64,000 nt of DNA from Streptomyces sp. NBC_01750 (lineage in GTDB: Bacteria > Actinomycetota > Actinomycetes > Streptomycetales > Streptomycetaceae), in NCBI RefSeq assembly GCF_035918095.1, contig NZ_CP109137.1:1178001-1242000 (forward strand). Direction: 5' to 3'. This document shows positions 44,598 through 52,309 of this stretch, piece after piece (the first letter of the stretch is position 1; each line of letters begins with the position of its first letter). Under the pieces are notes generated by a model. That model was not told where the DNA came from. It did no database searches and saw nothing but the letters and a program-made list of their open reading frames with translations. The position numbers and the translations under genes are program-made.

Positions 44598-45995
44598 TCA
44601 CGCGGACACCCGCTCGGCACTCGCCGCGGTGATCCCCCTGGTGGAGGCAATCACATTCTTCAGCTTCTTGGAGAGCGCCTCAAAGAACATGCTGAGCGGA
44701 AACTCGTCCGGAAGCACGTCGTCCACGAGTTTGCGGGGCGGCTGGGACAGATCCAGGGCATCGGGGCCCTTGGCCCAGCGGGAGCCGGGGTGCGGTGCGA
44801 GATAGGTCGAGACCAGGTCGTACGCGGCGAACCAGTGGACCAGCTTGGGCCGGTCGATGCCGTCGCGGTAGAGCTTCTCGATCTCGGCGCAGAGCTCGTT
44901 GGTGACCTTCGGGGCCCGGTCCCAGTCGATCTTCAGAGTGTTGTCGGTCCAGCGCACCACATCGTGCTTGTGGAGGTAGGAGAAGAGCAGCTGGCCGCCG
45001 AGACCGTCATAGTTGCGCACGCGGTCACCGCTGACCGGGAAGCGGAACATCCGGTCGAAGAGTACGGCGTACTGCACATCGCGGCCGTGCGCGTTGCCCT
45101 CGGCCTCGAGCTTCACGGCCTCCTTGAAGGCGGTGAGGTCGCAGCGCAGCTCCTCCAGGCCGTACATCCAGAACGGCTGCCTCTGCTTGATCATGAAGGG
45201 GTCGAAGGGCAGGTCGCCGTGGCTGTGGGTGCGGTCGTGGACCATGTCCCAGAGCACGAAGGCCTGCTCGCAGCGGGCCTGGTCGCCGACCATCTCCTCG
45301 ATGTCCTTGGGCAGTTCGAGGCCGAGGACACGTACCGCCTCGTCGGTCACGCGGCGGAAGCGGGCGGCCTCGCGGTCGCAGAAGATACCGCCCCAGGTGA
45401 AGCGCTCGGGGGCCTCACGCACCGCGATGGTCTCCGGGAAGAGCACCGCGGAGTTGGTGTCGTAGCCGGCGGTGAAGTCCTCGAAGGTGATGCCGCAGAA
45501 GAGAGGGTTGTCGTAGCGGGTGCTCTCCAGCTCCGAGAGCCACTCGGGCCAGACCATGCGCAGCACGACCGCTTCGAGATTGCGGTCCGGGTTGCCGTTC
45601 TGCGTGTACATCGGGAAGACGACCAGGTGCTGCAGTCCGTCCACGCGGTTCGCGGCGGGCTGGAAGGCGAGCAGCGAGTCCAGAAAGTCGGGGACACCGA
45701 AGGCGCTGTCGGCCCACTTGTGCAGATCGGCGACGAGCGCGCGGTGGTACGCGGCATCGTGCGGGAGAAGCGGGGAGAGCTCCTCCACCGCGTCGATCAC
45801 GCGATCGACTGCGGCCTCCACGACGACACGGGTCGGGGCGCCCTCGGCGCCCAGATCGATGGAGCCGTCCTTGGACTGCCAGGGCCGGATCTGCTCGACG
45901 GCATTCTTGAGCGTCGGCCAGGCCGCGTGCTCGATCACCCGGGCAGCCGGGGATATGCCCCCTGCGGCAATGTCCTGCACAAGAATTTCCGTCAT
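44598..45995 (-). CDS. DUF6421 family protein
   Basis: 465 residues, soluble, acidic. Conserved-looking blocks include QNGNPDRNLEAVVLRMVWPEWLSELESTRYDNPLFCGITFEDFTAGYDTN, FVLWDMVHDRTHSHGDLPFDPFMIKQRQPFWMYGLEELRCDLTAFKEA and YAVLFDRMFRFPVSG. The DMVHDRTHSHGDLPFDP segment, with three histidines and acidic residues, looks like a metal-binding active site, so an enzyme is likely; this is my reading of the motif, not a known function. First gene of the operon with SDR and threonine aldolase, 26 bases apart. No named domain beyond DUF6421. Confidence 0.78.
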   Translation of the reverse strand: MTEILVQDIAAGGISPAARVIEHAAWPTLKNAVEQIRPWQSKDGSIDLGAEGAPTRVVVEAAVDRVIDAVEELSPLLPHDAAYHRALVADLHKWADSAFGVPDFLDSLLAFQPAANRVDGLQHLVVFPMYTQNGNPDRNLEAVVLRMVWPEWLSELESTRYDNPLFCGITFEDFTAGYDTNSAVLFPETIAVREAPERFTWGGIFCDREAARFRRVTDEAVRVLGLELPKDIEEMVGDQARCEQAFVLWDMVHDRTHSHGDLPFDPFMIKQRQPFWMYGLEELRCDLTAFKEAVKLEAEGNAHGRDVQYAVLFDRMFRFPVSGDRVRNYDGLGGQLLFSYLHKHDVVRWTDNTLKIDWDRAPKVTNELCAEIEKLYRDGIDRPKLVHWFAAYDLVSTYLAPHPGSRWAKGPDALDLSQPPRKLVDDVLPDEFPLSMFFEALSKKLKNVIASTRGITAASAERVSA

Positions 45996-46179
45996 GTCAC
46001 TTCCTCTACGGGAGAACCTCGCGTCAAGACACCGTATCCATGCGAGGTTCCTCCGTACAAGTAGAGGCTTGGGAAATTATCCTGCCCCACCCCATGGTCA
46101 CCGAAAGTTTTGCGGTTGGCTCGGGCATGCGCGATGGCTTCCGTGAGTCCCCTCCGCGCCTGCCGCGCTCACCCACGGC

Positions 46180-46211
46180 CCCCCGCACCCCGGCCGGCCG
46201 GGGTGCGGGGG
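46180..46211. repeat. Perfect 32-bp palindrome (16+16)
   Basis: Two arms of 16 bases meet with no spacer; the core is GGCCGGCC and the outer arms read CCCCCGCACCCC and GGGGTGCGGGGG. As RNA it would fold into a very stable hairpin with a tetraloop from the centre. It lies about 185 bases upstream of DUF6421 and 320 bases before GDPD, so it does not obviously terminate either gene. Confidence 0.85.
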
Positions 46212-46282
46212 CGCTGCCGCGTCAAGCCAGGACAGACGCGCCCACGAGCGAGTGAAGCGGCTCGCGGCGCACGGCCGCCGCC

Positions 46283-46308
46283 GGTAGGACGGACGCGCCC
46301 GTCCTACC
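46283..46308. terminator. Second hairpin in the divergent gap
   Basis: GGTAGGACGG (46283-46292) pairs perfectly with CCGTCCTACC (46299-46308) across a six-base loop ACGCGC. Located 72 bases after the 32-bp palindrome. With no coding gene on either side the transcript it would terminate is unknown. Confidence 0.6.
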
Positions 46309-46530
46309 CGCCTCGCCCCGGAGCCGTACCGCGTGAGCACCCCGGCCGCCCTTGTCACAGCACCCATCACCGGTTTCGTCCCGGGGATCGTGGAAGCCAG
46401 AGCGACCCACTCCACTGGGCCGCGCGTGACCGGTTCCATCGCGCAGACGGGCCGTTAGGCTGCGAACTTGCCGCGCCGGTGCCAGGATGCGCCGCGCGCG
46501 GGAGCCGCCGTCGACGAAAGCGAGAGAATC

Positions 46531-47214
46531 TTGACTTTCCTCACCATCGGTCATCGTGGGGTCATGGGCGTCGAGCCGGAGAACACCCTGCGTTCCTTCA
46601 TCCGCGCCGAGCAGGCCGGTATGGACGCCATCGAACTGGATCTGCATCTCAGCAAGGACGGCGCCCTCGTCGCCATGCACGACGCCGACGTGGACCGTAC
46701 GACCGGCGGAAGCGGCCCGATCGCCGACAAGACCCTCGCCGAGCTGCGGGAGCTCGACGCGGGCGACGGCGAACGGGTACCGGTCTTCGAAGAGGTGCTC
46801 GACGCCGTACGGGCGCCGCTCCAGGCGGAGATCAAGGACGTGGCCGCGGCCCAGGCACTCGCCGAGGTGCTGCGCCGCCGCGATCTCGTCCACCGCGTCG
46901 AGGTGTCGTCCTTCCACGACGACGCGATCGCCGAGGTCGCCACGCTGGTGCCGGGTGTGCGCACCGTGCTCATCGCCAGCCGCTGGGGCGCGGACGTCGT
47001 GGACCGCGCGAAGGCGGTGGGCGCCGCCTCCCTCGCGCTGAACATCCGCAGGCTGACCCTGGAGACCGTCGAGCACGCGCACGGCGAAGGGCTGCGGGTG
47101 ATCGGCTGGGTGGTGAACACCCAGGACCATCTGCGGCTGGTGCGCGCCCTCGAGCTGGACGGCGCGACCACCGACTTCCCCGAGATCCGGCGCACGGGCC
47201 GGTTCACGGCCTAG
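46531..47214 (+). CDS. Glycerophosphodiester phosphodiesterase
   Basis: 227 residues. The catalytic HRG motif (IGHRGVMGVEPENTLRSF), the metal site ELDLHLSKDGALVAMHDADVDRTTGG and the C-terminal VNTQDHLRLVRALELDGATTDFP are present. The start must lie before the HRG motif; TTG at 46531, with GAGAGA six bases upstream, is the best candidate. A longer TTG start at 46468 lies just after a TAGGCT element. It hydrolyses glycerophosphodiesters to glycerol-3-phosphate and alcohol. Confidence 0.92.
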   Translation: MTFLTIGHRGVMGVEPENTLRSFIRAEQAGMDAIELDLHLSKDGALVAMHDADVDRTTGGSGPIADKTLAELRELDAGDGERVPVFEEVLDAVRAPLQAEIKDVAAAQALAEVLRRRDLVHRVEVSSFHDDAIAEVATLVPGVRTVLIASRWGADVVDRAKAVGAASLALNIRRLTLETVEHAHGEGLRVIGWVVNTQDHLRLVRALELDGATTDFPEIRRTGRFTA

Positions 47215-47236
47215 CGCAGTTCCTGCGCCTGTCCTT

Positions 47237-47788
47237 TCAGGACAGTTCCTTCACCAGCAGCTCGAAGGCAAGGTCGTCGCGCTGCGGGAGGCCGGCGCGC
47301 TCGTCGCCGTACGGGAAGGGGATCAGCTTTCCCGTACGGCGGTAACCGCGGCGCACGTACCAGGCGATCAGCTCGTGACGGACCGAGATCACGGTCATCT
47401 GCATCTCGCGCACACCCCAGCGCTCGCGCGCGACGCGCTCCGCCTCGGCGATGATCTGCCGGCCGAGGCCCGCGCCCTGCAGCCCGGGACGGACCGCGAA
47501 CATGCCGAAGTAGGCAGCGTCACCGCGATGTTCGAGCTGGCAGCAGGCGATCACCTCGCCGTCGCGCTCCACCATGAGGAGGGTGCTGCCCGGAGCGGTG
47601 ACGACCTCGCGCACGGATTCCGCGTCGGTCCGCTGCCCCTCGAGGATGTCCGCCTCGGTGGTCCAGCCGCTCCGGCTCGAGTCGCCGCGGTAGGCGGACT
47701 CGATCAGCTGAACAAGTACCGGCACATCGGCCTCGACGGCGTCACGGTAGGTGAGCTCGCCCGAGACCCTGGGTGGTGCGGTGTCCAT
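47237..47788 (-). CDS. GNAT family N-acetyltransferase
   Basis: 183 residues. YFGMFAVRPGLQGAGLGRQIIAEAERVA is the acetyl-CoA binding motif A, with the R/Q-x-x-G-x-G/A pattern intact, and MQMTVISVRHELIAWYVRRGYRRTG is motif B. The start at 47788 avoids a 26-residue extension rich in Thr/Arg. Substrate unknown. Confidence 0.93.
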   Translation of the reverse strand: MDTAPPRVSGELTYRDAVEADVPVLVQLIESAYRGDSSRSGWTTEADILEGQRTDAESVREVVTAPGSTLLMVERDGEVIACCQLEHRGDAAYFGMFAVRPGLQGAGLGRQIIAEAERVARERWGVREMQMTVISVRHELIAWYVRRGYRRTGKLIPFPYGDERAGLPQRDDLAFELLVKELS

Positions 47789-47864
47789 GGTGTGGCTGTC
47801 CGTTCTCCGTTGCGTGCAAGTGTCCGACGAGACTAACCCGGCTGTTCGGCCTAGGGTCCGGGGC

Positions 47865-48248
47865 ATGGTGCATGTGCTGAGCAGCCGGATCCTGCTTCGC
47901 CCGTCCGATCCTGAGCGGTCGCGGCGCTTCTACGGCGAGACGCTGGCCCTGCCGGTCTACCGGGAGTTCGGCACCGGTCCCGAGCGGGGCACGGTGTACT
48001 TCCTGGGCGGCGGCTATCTCGAGGTCTCCGGTCGGGCGGCGGCGCCCTCGCCCTCCGCGCGGCTGTGGCTCCAGGTCGCGGACGTGACAGCGGTGTACGA
48101 AGAGCTGTCGGGGCGCGGTGTCGAGGTGCTGCAGCCGCCGCGGCGCGAACCCTGGGGGCTGATCGAGATGTGGATCGCCGATCCGGACGGTCACCGCATC
48201 GTGCTGGTCGAGGTGCCGGCCGACCATCCGCTGCGGTACCGCCCGTGA
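47865..48248 (+). CDS. VOC (glyoxalase/bleomycin-resistance-like) family protein
   Basis: 127 residues, single VOC module pair: SRILLRPSDPERSRRFYGETLALPVYREFGTG and LIEMWIADPDGHRIVLVEVPADHPLRYRP. Metal ligands Glu and His of the canonical pairs are partly present. TAGGGT lies seven bases before the ATG and no ribosome site exists, so it is likely leaderless. Confidence 0.9.
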   Translation: MVHVLSSRILLRPSDPERSRRFYGETLALPVYREFGTGPERGTVYFLGGGYLEVSGRAAAPSPSARLWLQVADVTAVYEELSGRGVEVLQPPRREPWGLIEMWIADPDGHRIVLVEVPADHPLRYRP

Positions 48249-48261
48249 GCGCGCTTCCGCC

Positions 48262-48299
48262 CCGTGAGCACCGTGACCGCCCGTGAGCACAGCGACCGC
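48262..48299. repeat. Two tandem near-identical 19-bp units
   Basis: CCGTGAGCACCGTGACCGC (48262-48280) is followed at once by a copy with two changes (48281-48299), in the 219-base gap between VOC and DUF5134 genes. Spacer repeat; no function suggested. Confidence 0.75.
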
Positions 48300-48467
48300 C
48301 GGAAGCCGGAAGAGAGTGAGCACCCCGGCCGCCGGCGGACGGCTGCAGGCGCGCTGGAGGGGCGGGCGCGCTTTCCGGGTGTGCTCCCCGTGTACCCCCG
48401 TGCGCTCGCGTAGGTCACGCAGCGCCGGGCATCGACCACTCGACACCGTCGAAGGGGGAGGTGCGCC

Positions 48468-49019
48468 GTGCACGGACCTGCGATGTCCGGCTGGTTGCTC
48501 GTGGCGCTGTGCGGGGCGACCGGCGCGTACTGCCTTGCACGGATGCACAGTTGCTCCGGCGAGGCACGCAAGGCGGCCGGCGGCGAGGCCCTGATGGGCT
48601 TCGGGATGGCCGCGATGGCCGTGCCCGCCACCGTGCTCGCGGTGCCGGAGTGGACCTGGACGGTGTACGCCGCGGTCTTCGGCGCGGCCGCGCTGCACGC
48701 GCTGTGGCCCGCCCGGCGCGACGCCCACCATCTGCACCATCTCGTCGGCTCTCTCGCGATGGTCTACATGGCGGTGGTGATGGCGCCGGGCGGCGGCCAC
48801 ACCGGTCATGCGTCCGCCGGTGTGCCGCTGCTCACCGGCGCGCTGCTGGCCTACTACACCGTGTATGTCCTGCGCTCGGGCCTGCGGCTGATGCCCGTGC
48901 CGGCCCCTGCGGGCGGCGCGGCGACGGCGACCGTCGCCTGGGGCGCCCAACCCGAGCTTGCTCTCGCCTGCAGGCTCGCCATGGGTATCGCCATGCTGGC
49001 GATGCTGTTCGCCCTCTGA
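48468..49019 (+). CDS. DUF5134 membrane protein
   Basis: 183 residues, five or six helices (WLLVALCGATGAYCLARM; ALMGFGMAAMAVPATVL; YAAVFGAAALHALW; HLVGSLAMVYMAVVMAPG). The pattern of His residues near helix ends (HHLHH, GHTGHAS) is typical of DUF5134, which may bind copper or heme; that is a guess from the residues. GGGGAGG precedes the GTG. Confidence 0.8.
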   Translation: MHGPAMSGWLLVALCGATGAYCLARMHSCSGEARKAAGGEALMGFGMAAMAVPATVLAVPEWTWTVYAAVFGAAALHALWPARRDAHHLHHLVGSLAMVYMAVVMAPGGGHTGHASAGVPLLTGALLAYYTVYVLRSGLRLMPVPAPAGGAATATVAWGAQPELALACRLAMGIAMLAMLFAL

Positions 49020-49124
49020 ACCGGCGCGCGGTCCATCTCACCCCCAGCGCCGAAACCGTGTCCTGCATCACTTGGCTTGCGCGGCCATACCCGCAAGTAG
49101 CCGCACGCTCATAGGCTGTCGCCC

Positions 49125-50054
49125 ATGTTGGTCTCCCTCGTGCTCCTGCTGCTCGGCGCACTGGCCGCCGTCGTGGCCCCGCGACTTGTGTCGCGTGCCG
49201 ACTGGCCGGAGCGCGAGCCTGTGGTGGCGCTGTGGGTGTGGCAGTGCGTGGTGGCGTCCGTGCTGCTGTGCTTCGCGCTCTCCATGATCTTCAGTGCGGC
49301 CGCGGCGTGGCAGTTCGTACGGGGCCAAGTCTTCGCGGGCGCACCGCACGGTGTGGTCGAGGCCTACGCCCTCGGAGCGAACGAACCGTGGTCCGCCGTG
49401 CTCGCCGTGATCCTGGCCTGCGGCGGCCTGTGGACGGGCGCGATGCTCACCCGGGAGATCCACCGGACCCAGGTGCGGCGCAGGCGGCGGCGCACCGGAC
49501 TTCTTGTGCGCTCCCCACTGATGCCGGGCGAGGACAGCGAACCGCTGGTGGTCCTGGAGGGCGAGCGGCCCGACGCCTGGTGGCTGCCCGGCACGGCACC
49601 CCAACTGGTCATCACCACAGCCGCGTTGCGTCGGCTGAAGGGCCGTCAGCTCGACGCCGTACTGGCGCACGAGCAGGGGCACGCGCAGGCGCGGCACGAC
49701 TGGCTGCTGCACTGTTCGGCCGCGCTGGCCAACGGCTTTCCGCAGATCCCGGTGTTCGCGGCGTTCCGCGACGAAATGCACCGGCTGGTCGAGCTGGCCG
49801 CCGACGATGTCGCGTCGAAGCGCTTCGGCCGACGCACCATCGCGCTGGCCCTGGTCGAACTCAATGAGGACCGCGGGGTGTTCGGGCCCTGCCCCACGCC
49901 GGACACCCAGCTGCCGCAGCGCGTCAACCGGTTGCTGACGCCGGCGCCACGGCTCACCGCCGGCCGCAAACTGCGGCTGACCGCGGCCGCCGCACTGGTG
50001 CCGCTGGTTCCCCTGCTGGTGGCATTCGTCCCGGCCCTGCGCGCGCTGGGTTAG
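49125..50054 (+). CDS. M56/M48-type membrane zinc metallopeptidase
   Basis: 309 residues, with helices at residues 1-20, 40-60, 80-105 and at the C-terminus. The active site is LDAVLAHEQGHAQARHDWLL, where HEQGH is the HExxH zinc motif; VELAADDVASKRFG supplies the third ligand region. No penicillin-binding sensor domain, so it resembles the BlaR1/HtpX-like M56 peptidases of Streptomyces, usually paired with a BlaI-type repressor. No BlaI gene is visible here. TAGGCT seven bases before the ATG suggests a leaderless transcript. Confidence 0.9.
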   Translation: MLVSLVLLLLGALAAVVAPRLVSRADWPEREPVVALWVWQCVVASVLLCFALSMIFSAAAAWQFVRGQVFAGAPHGVVEAYALGANEPWSAVLAVILACGGLWTGAMLTREIHRTQVRRRRRRTGLLVRSPLMPGEDSEPLVVLEGERPDAWWLPGTAPQLVITTAALRRLKGRQLDAVLAHEQGHAQARHDWLLHCSAALANGFPQIPVFAAFRDEMHRLVELAADDVASKRFGRRTIALALVELNEDRGVFGPCPTPDTQLPQRVNRLLTPAPRLTAGRKLRLTAAAALVPLVPLLVAFVPALRALG

Positions 50055-50088
50055 CCCGGTGGGCCGGTCAGCGGCGAGGATCACCTCT

Positions 50089-50775
50089 ATGAGCTCCCCC
50101 CGCCCGGCGCCCCCCACTCCCCCGGCACACGACCCGGTCACCGCACCGGCCCGTACGGCCGCGGTGCTCGCCGCCGTGTCCGCGGCGCTGCTGGTTCTCG
50201 TCGCGGTCTCCTGGGCTCCTCTCCTCTCCTTCGACCGTACGGTCGCCGACGGGCTGCACAGCTGGGCGGTGAACGAGCCGGGGCCCACCAGGGTGAACCG
50301 GGTGCTCACCGACTGGGTGTGGGACCCGTGGACAATGCGCGCCCTGATCGCCGCGGCGGCCGTGTGGCTGTGGTGCCGGGGAGAGCGGCTGCCGGCGCTG
50401 TGGGTCGCCGTGACGAGCGCGGTCGGCACGCTCGTACAGCAGGGTCTGAAGTCCGCCGTCGGACGGGAGCGGCCGCACTGGCCGGATCCGGTCGACTCGG
50501 CCCACTTCGCGGCTTTCCCGTCCGGTCATGCGATGACGGCCGTGGTCACCTGCGGTCTGCTGCTGTGGCAGCTCAGGCGGCACGGCGTGGAGGGGCGGCT
50601 GTGGCACTGGAGTGTCGCGGCCGGGGTCGTATCGGTCGCCGGAGCGGGCCTGACCCGGATCTGGCTCGGCGTTCACTGGCCCTCGGACGTTCTGGGCGGC
50701 TGGCTGATGGGTGCGTGTCTGGTGGCCCTGTCGGCCGCCGCGTACGAGCGGGTGGTCTTGTCCCGGGAGCGCTGA
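50089..50775 (+). CDS. PAP2-family phosphatase, membrane
   Basis: 228 residues, six helices. The three phosphatase motifs are KSAVGRERP (motif 1 K-x6-R-P), FPSGHAM (motif 2 P-S-G-H) and RIWLGVHWPSDVLGG (motif 3 S/R-x5-H-x3-D). Active on lipid phosphates such as undecaprenyl pyrophosphate. GAGGA sits eight bases before the ATG. Confidence 0.94.
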   Translation: MSSPRPAPPTPPAHDPVTAPARTAAVLAAVSAALLVLVAVSWAPLLSFDRTVADGLHSWAVNEPGPTRVNRVLTDWVWDPWTMRALIAAAAVWLWCRGERLPALWVAVTSAVGTLVQQGLKSAVGRERPHWPDPVDSAHFAAFPSGHAMTAVVTCGLLLWQLRRHGVEGRLWHWSVAAGVVSVAGAGLTRIWLGVHWPSDVLGGWLMGACLVALSAAAYERVVLSRER

Positions 50776-50794
50776 GACGGAAAGGATCGCGGTC

Positions 50795-51490
50795 ATGGCG
50801 ATCAAGAGTGTGCTCTTCGACTTCTCCGGAACGCTCTTCCGAATCGAGTCCGTGCGGGACTGGCTGGGCGCGGTCCTCGACGCGCGCGGCAGTGCGCTCC
50901 CCGAAGGCGAACTCTCCCGTTACGCGGATGAGTTGGAAGCGGCCGGGGCACTGCCCGGTGGGTCCTTCCCGCAGCACGTGCCGCCGCATCTCACCGAGTT
51001 GTGGGCGACCCGCGACCAAAGCGCGGAGCGGCACCGGGCCGCGTACACCGGTCTCGCCCGGCAGGTGGAGCTGCCGGACGCGGGCCTGTACGACGCGCTC
51101 TACGACCGCCACAGGGAGCCCGCGGCCTGGCGCCCCTATCCGGATGCCGGCGAGGTGCTGAGCGCGCTGCGGGAGCGGGGCATGGGCGTCGCGGTGGTCA
51201 GCAATATCGGCTGGGATCTGCGGCCGGTCTTCCGCGCCCACGGTCTGGACGCCTTGGTGGACGCGTACGTCCTGTCGTACGAGCACGGCGTACAGAAGCC
51301 CGATCCGCGGCTGTTCCGCACCGCCTGCGAGGCGCTGGGGCAGGACCCGCGCGATGTGCTGATGGTCGGCGACGACCGGCGGGCGGACGGCGGGGCCGCG
51401 GGTCTGGGCTGCGCGGTCCATTTCGTGGACCATCTTCCGGTGGCGGAACGGCCGACGGGACTGCGGCCGGTGATCGGGCTCATCGGCTGA
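50795..51490 (+). CDS. HAD-family hydrolase
   Basis: 231 residues. Motif I FDFSGTLF has Ser where HAD phosphatases typically carry Asp as the second acid (DxD): here D-F-S, so hydrolase activity may be reduced. Motif II (VVSNIGWD), III Lys (QKPDPRLF) and IV (MVGDDRRADGGAAG) are present. It follows the PAP2 gene by 19 bases, probably in the same transcript. Confidence 0.88.
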   Translation: MAIKSVLFDFSGTLFRIESVRDWLGAVLDARGSALPEGELSRYADELEAAGALPGGSFPQHVPPHLTELWATRDQSAERHRAAYTGLARQVELPDAGLYDALYDRHREPAAWRPYPDAGEVLSALRERGMGVAVVSNIGWDLRPVFRAHGLDALVDAYVLSYEHGVQKPDPRLFRTACEALGQDPRDVLMVGDDRRADGGAAGLGCAVHFVDHLPVAERPTGLRPVIGLIG

Positions 51491-51532
51491 GATCCGCAGC
51501 GGTGGAGGCACACTGAAGGCACAACAAAGCCA

Positions 51533-51569
51533 CCCGAACCGGACGATCCCCCGCGTCGCCCGGTTCGGG
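51533..51569 (+). terminator. Hairpin after HAD gene
   Basis: CCCGAACCGG (51533-51542) pairs with CCGGTTCGGG (51560-51569), located 43 bases after the HAD stop codon. Loop of 17 bases. Confidence 0.75.
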
Positions 51570-51576
51570 CAGCACC

Positions 51577-51608
51577 CCACTGACCAGGCCGTGAGGCCTC
51601 GCAGTGGG
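51577..51608. terminator. Second hairpin before TetR
   Basis: CCCACTG (51577-51583) pairs with CAGTGGG (51602-51608), and inside the loop AGGCC pairs with GGCCT around GTGA. It may reinforce the preceding terminator. Confidence 0.6.
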
Positions 51609-51623
51609 ACGCCCTGAGTATAT

Positions 51624-51636
51624 TGGCTCGAAGCCA
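51624..51636. promoter_or_regulatory. Short inverted repeat, possible TetR operator
   Basis: TGGCT-CGA-AGCCA (5-3-5) lies 20 bases before the TetR ATG and just after TATA-rich sequence (GAGTATATTGG). An autoregulatory operator is plausible, though half sites are only five bases. Confidence 0.5.
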
Positions 51637-51655
51637 GTCAACGCAGGAGTAAATC

Positions 51656-52309
51656 ATGTCCCCGCGGAGCGCATCGGTCAACGAAGAGCTTCGTCGGCGT
51701 TCCCGGGAGCGGCTTCTGCAGGCGACGGTGGAGCTCGTCGGAGAGCGCGGATACGAGGCCACCACGCTGGCCGACATCGCCGACCGGGCGGGCTCGGCGC
51801 GCGGACTGGTCTCGTACTACTTCCCCGGAAAGCGCCAGCTCCTGCAGTCGGCCGTGCACCGCTTGATGCACCTCACGCTCGAGGCGGCGCTCGATCGCGA
51901 GCCGCGCACCGATGACGGGCGGGAGCGGCTGGCACGCGCGATCGACGCGATTCTGGGGCTGACGGTCGACCATCCGCTTCTGATGCGGACCCATATGTCG
52001 GGGGTTCTGCAGGCCGAGGGTTTTGTGCAGTGCCCGGAGCAGCAGCGTCTCGCGTTCCTGCTCCGCGACACGATGGAGCGGTACGGATCACCCGATGTCG
52101 ACGCCGACTACCCGCTGCTGCGCGCCCTGCTGATGGGCGCGGTCTTCGCCCTGCTGCTGCCCGGCGCGCCGATGCCGCGGGCACGGCTGCGCGCGGAGTT
52201 GTTCCAGAGGTACGGGCTGGACTGGGAACTCGGCGTTCCGCCGGACAGCAAGCCGCCCGGCGGAACACGTCAGGAGTCCCGGGATCAGTGGTCGAAGTCG
52301 TCGAAGTAG
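51656..52309 (+). CDS. TetR/AcrR-family transcriptional regulator
   Basis: 217 residues. Helix-turn-helix: RERLLQATVELVGERGYEATTLADIADRAGSARGLVSYYFPGKRQLLQSAV. CAGGAG lies seven bases before the ATG. The C-terminal ligand domain is typical, ending in a polar tail. Its last 25 bases overlap the 3' end of the convergent LVIVD gene. Target unknown; no obvious divergent partner. Confidence 0.93.
   Translation: MSPRSASVNEELRRRSRERLLQATVELVGERGYEATTLADIADRAGSARGLVSYYFPGKRQLLQSAVHRLMHLTLEAALDREPRTDDGRERLARAIDAILGLTVDHPLLMRTHMSGVLQAEGFVQCPEQQRLAFLLRDTMERYGSPDVDADYPLLRALLMGAVFALLLPGAPMPRARLRAELFQRYGLDWELGVPPDSKPPGGTRQESRDQWSKSSK

Larger units (their letters stand above)
45996..46530. other. 535-base divergent intergenic region
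   Basis: The gap between DUF6421 and GDPD contains two strong palindromes (46180-46211 and 46283-46308) and a TAGGCT -10-like element at 46456-46461. A 41-codon frame (46333-46458) shows no ribosome site and no recognised product. I found no tRNA pattern. A small RNA bounded by the hairpins is possible but cannot be supported from sequence. Confidence 0.6.

Noticed and set aside
46333..46458. 41-codon frame starting VSTPAALVTAPITGFVPG
   Set aside because: No ribosome site, no recognisable relative, and its stop codon is inside the probable -10 element of the GDPD promoter.
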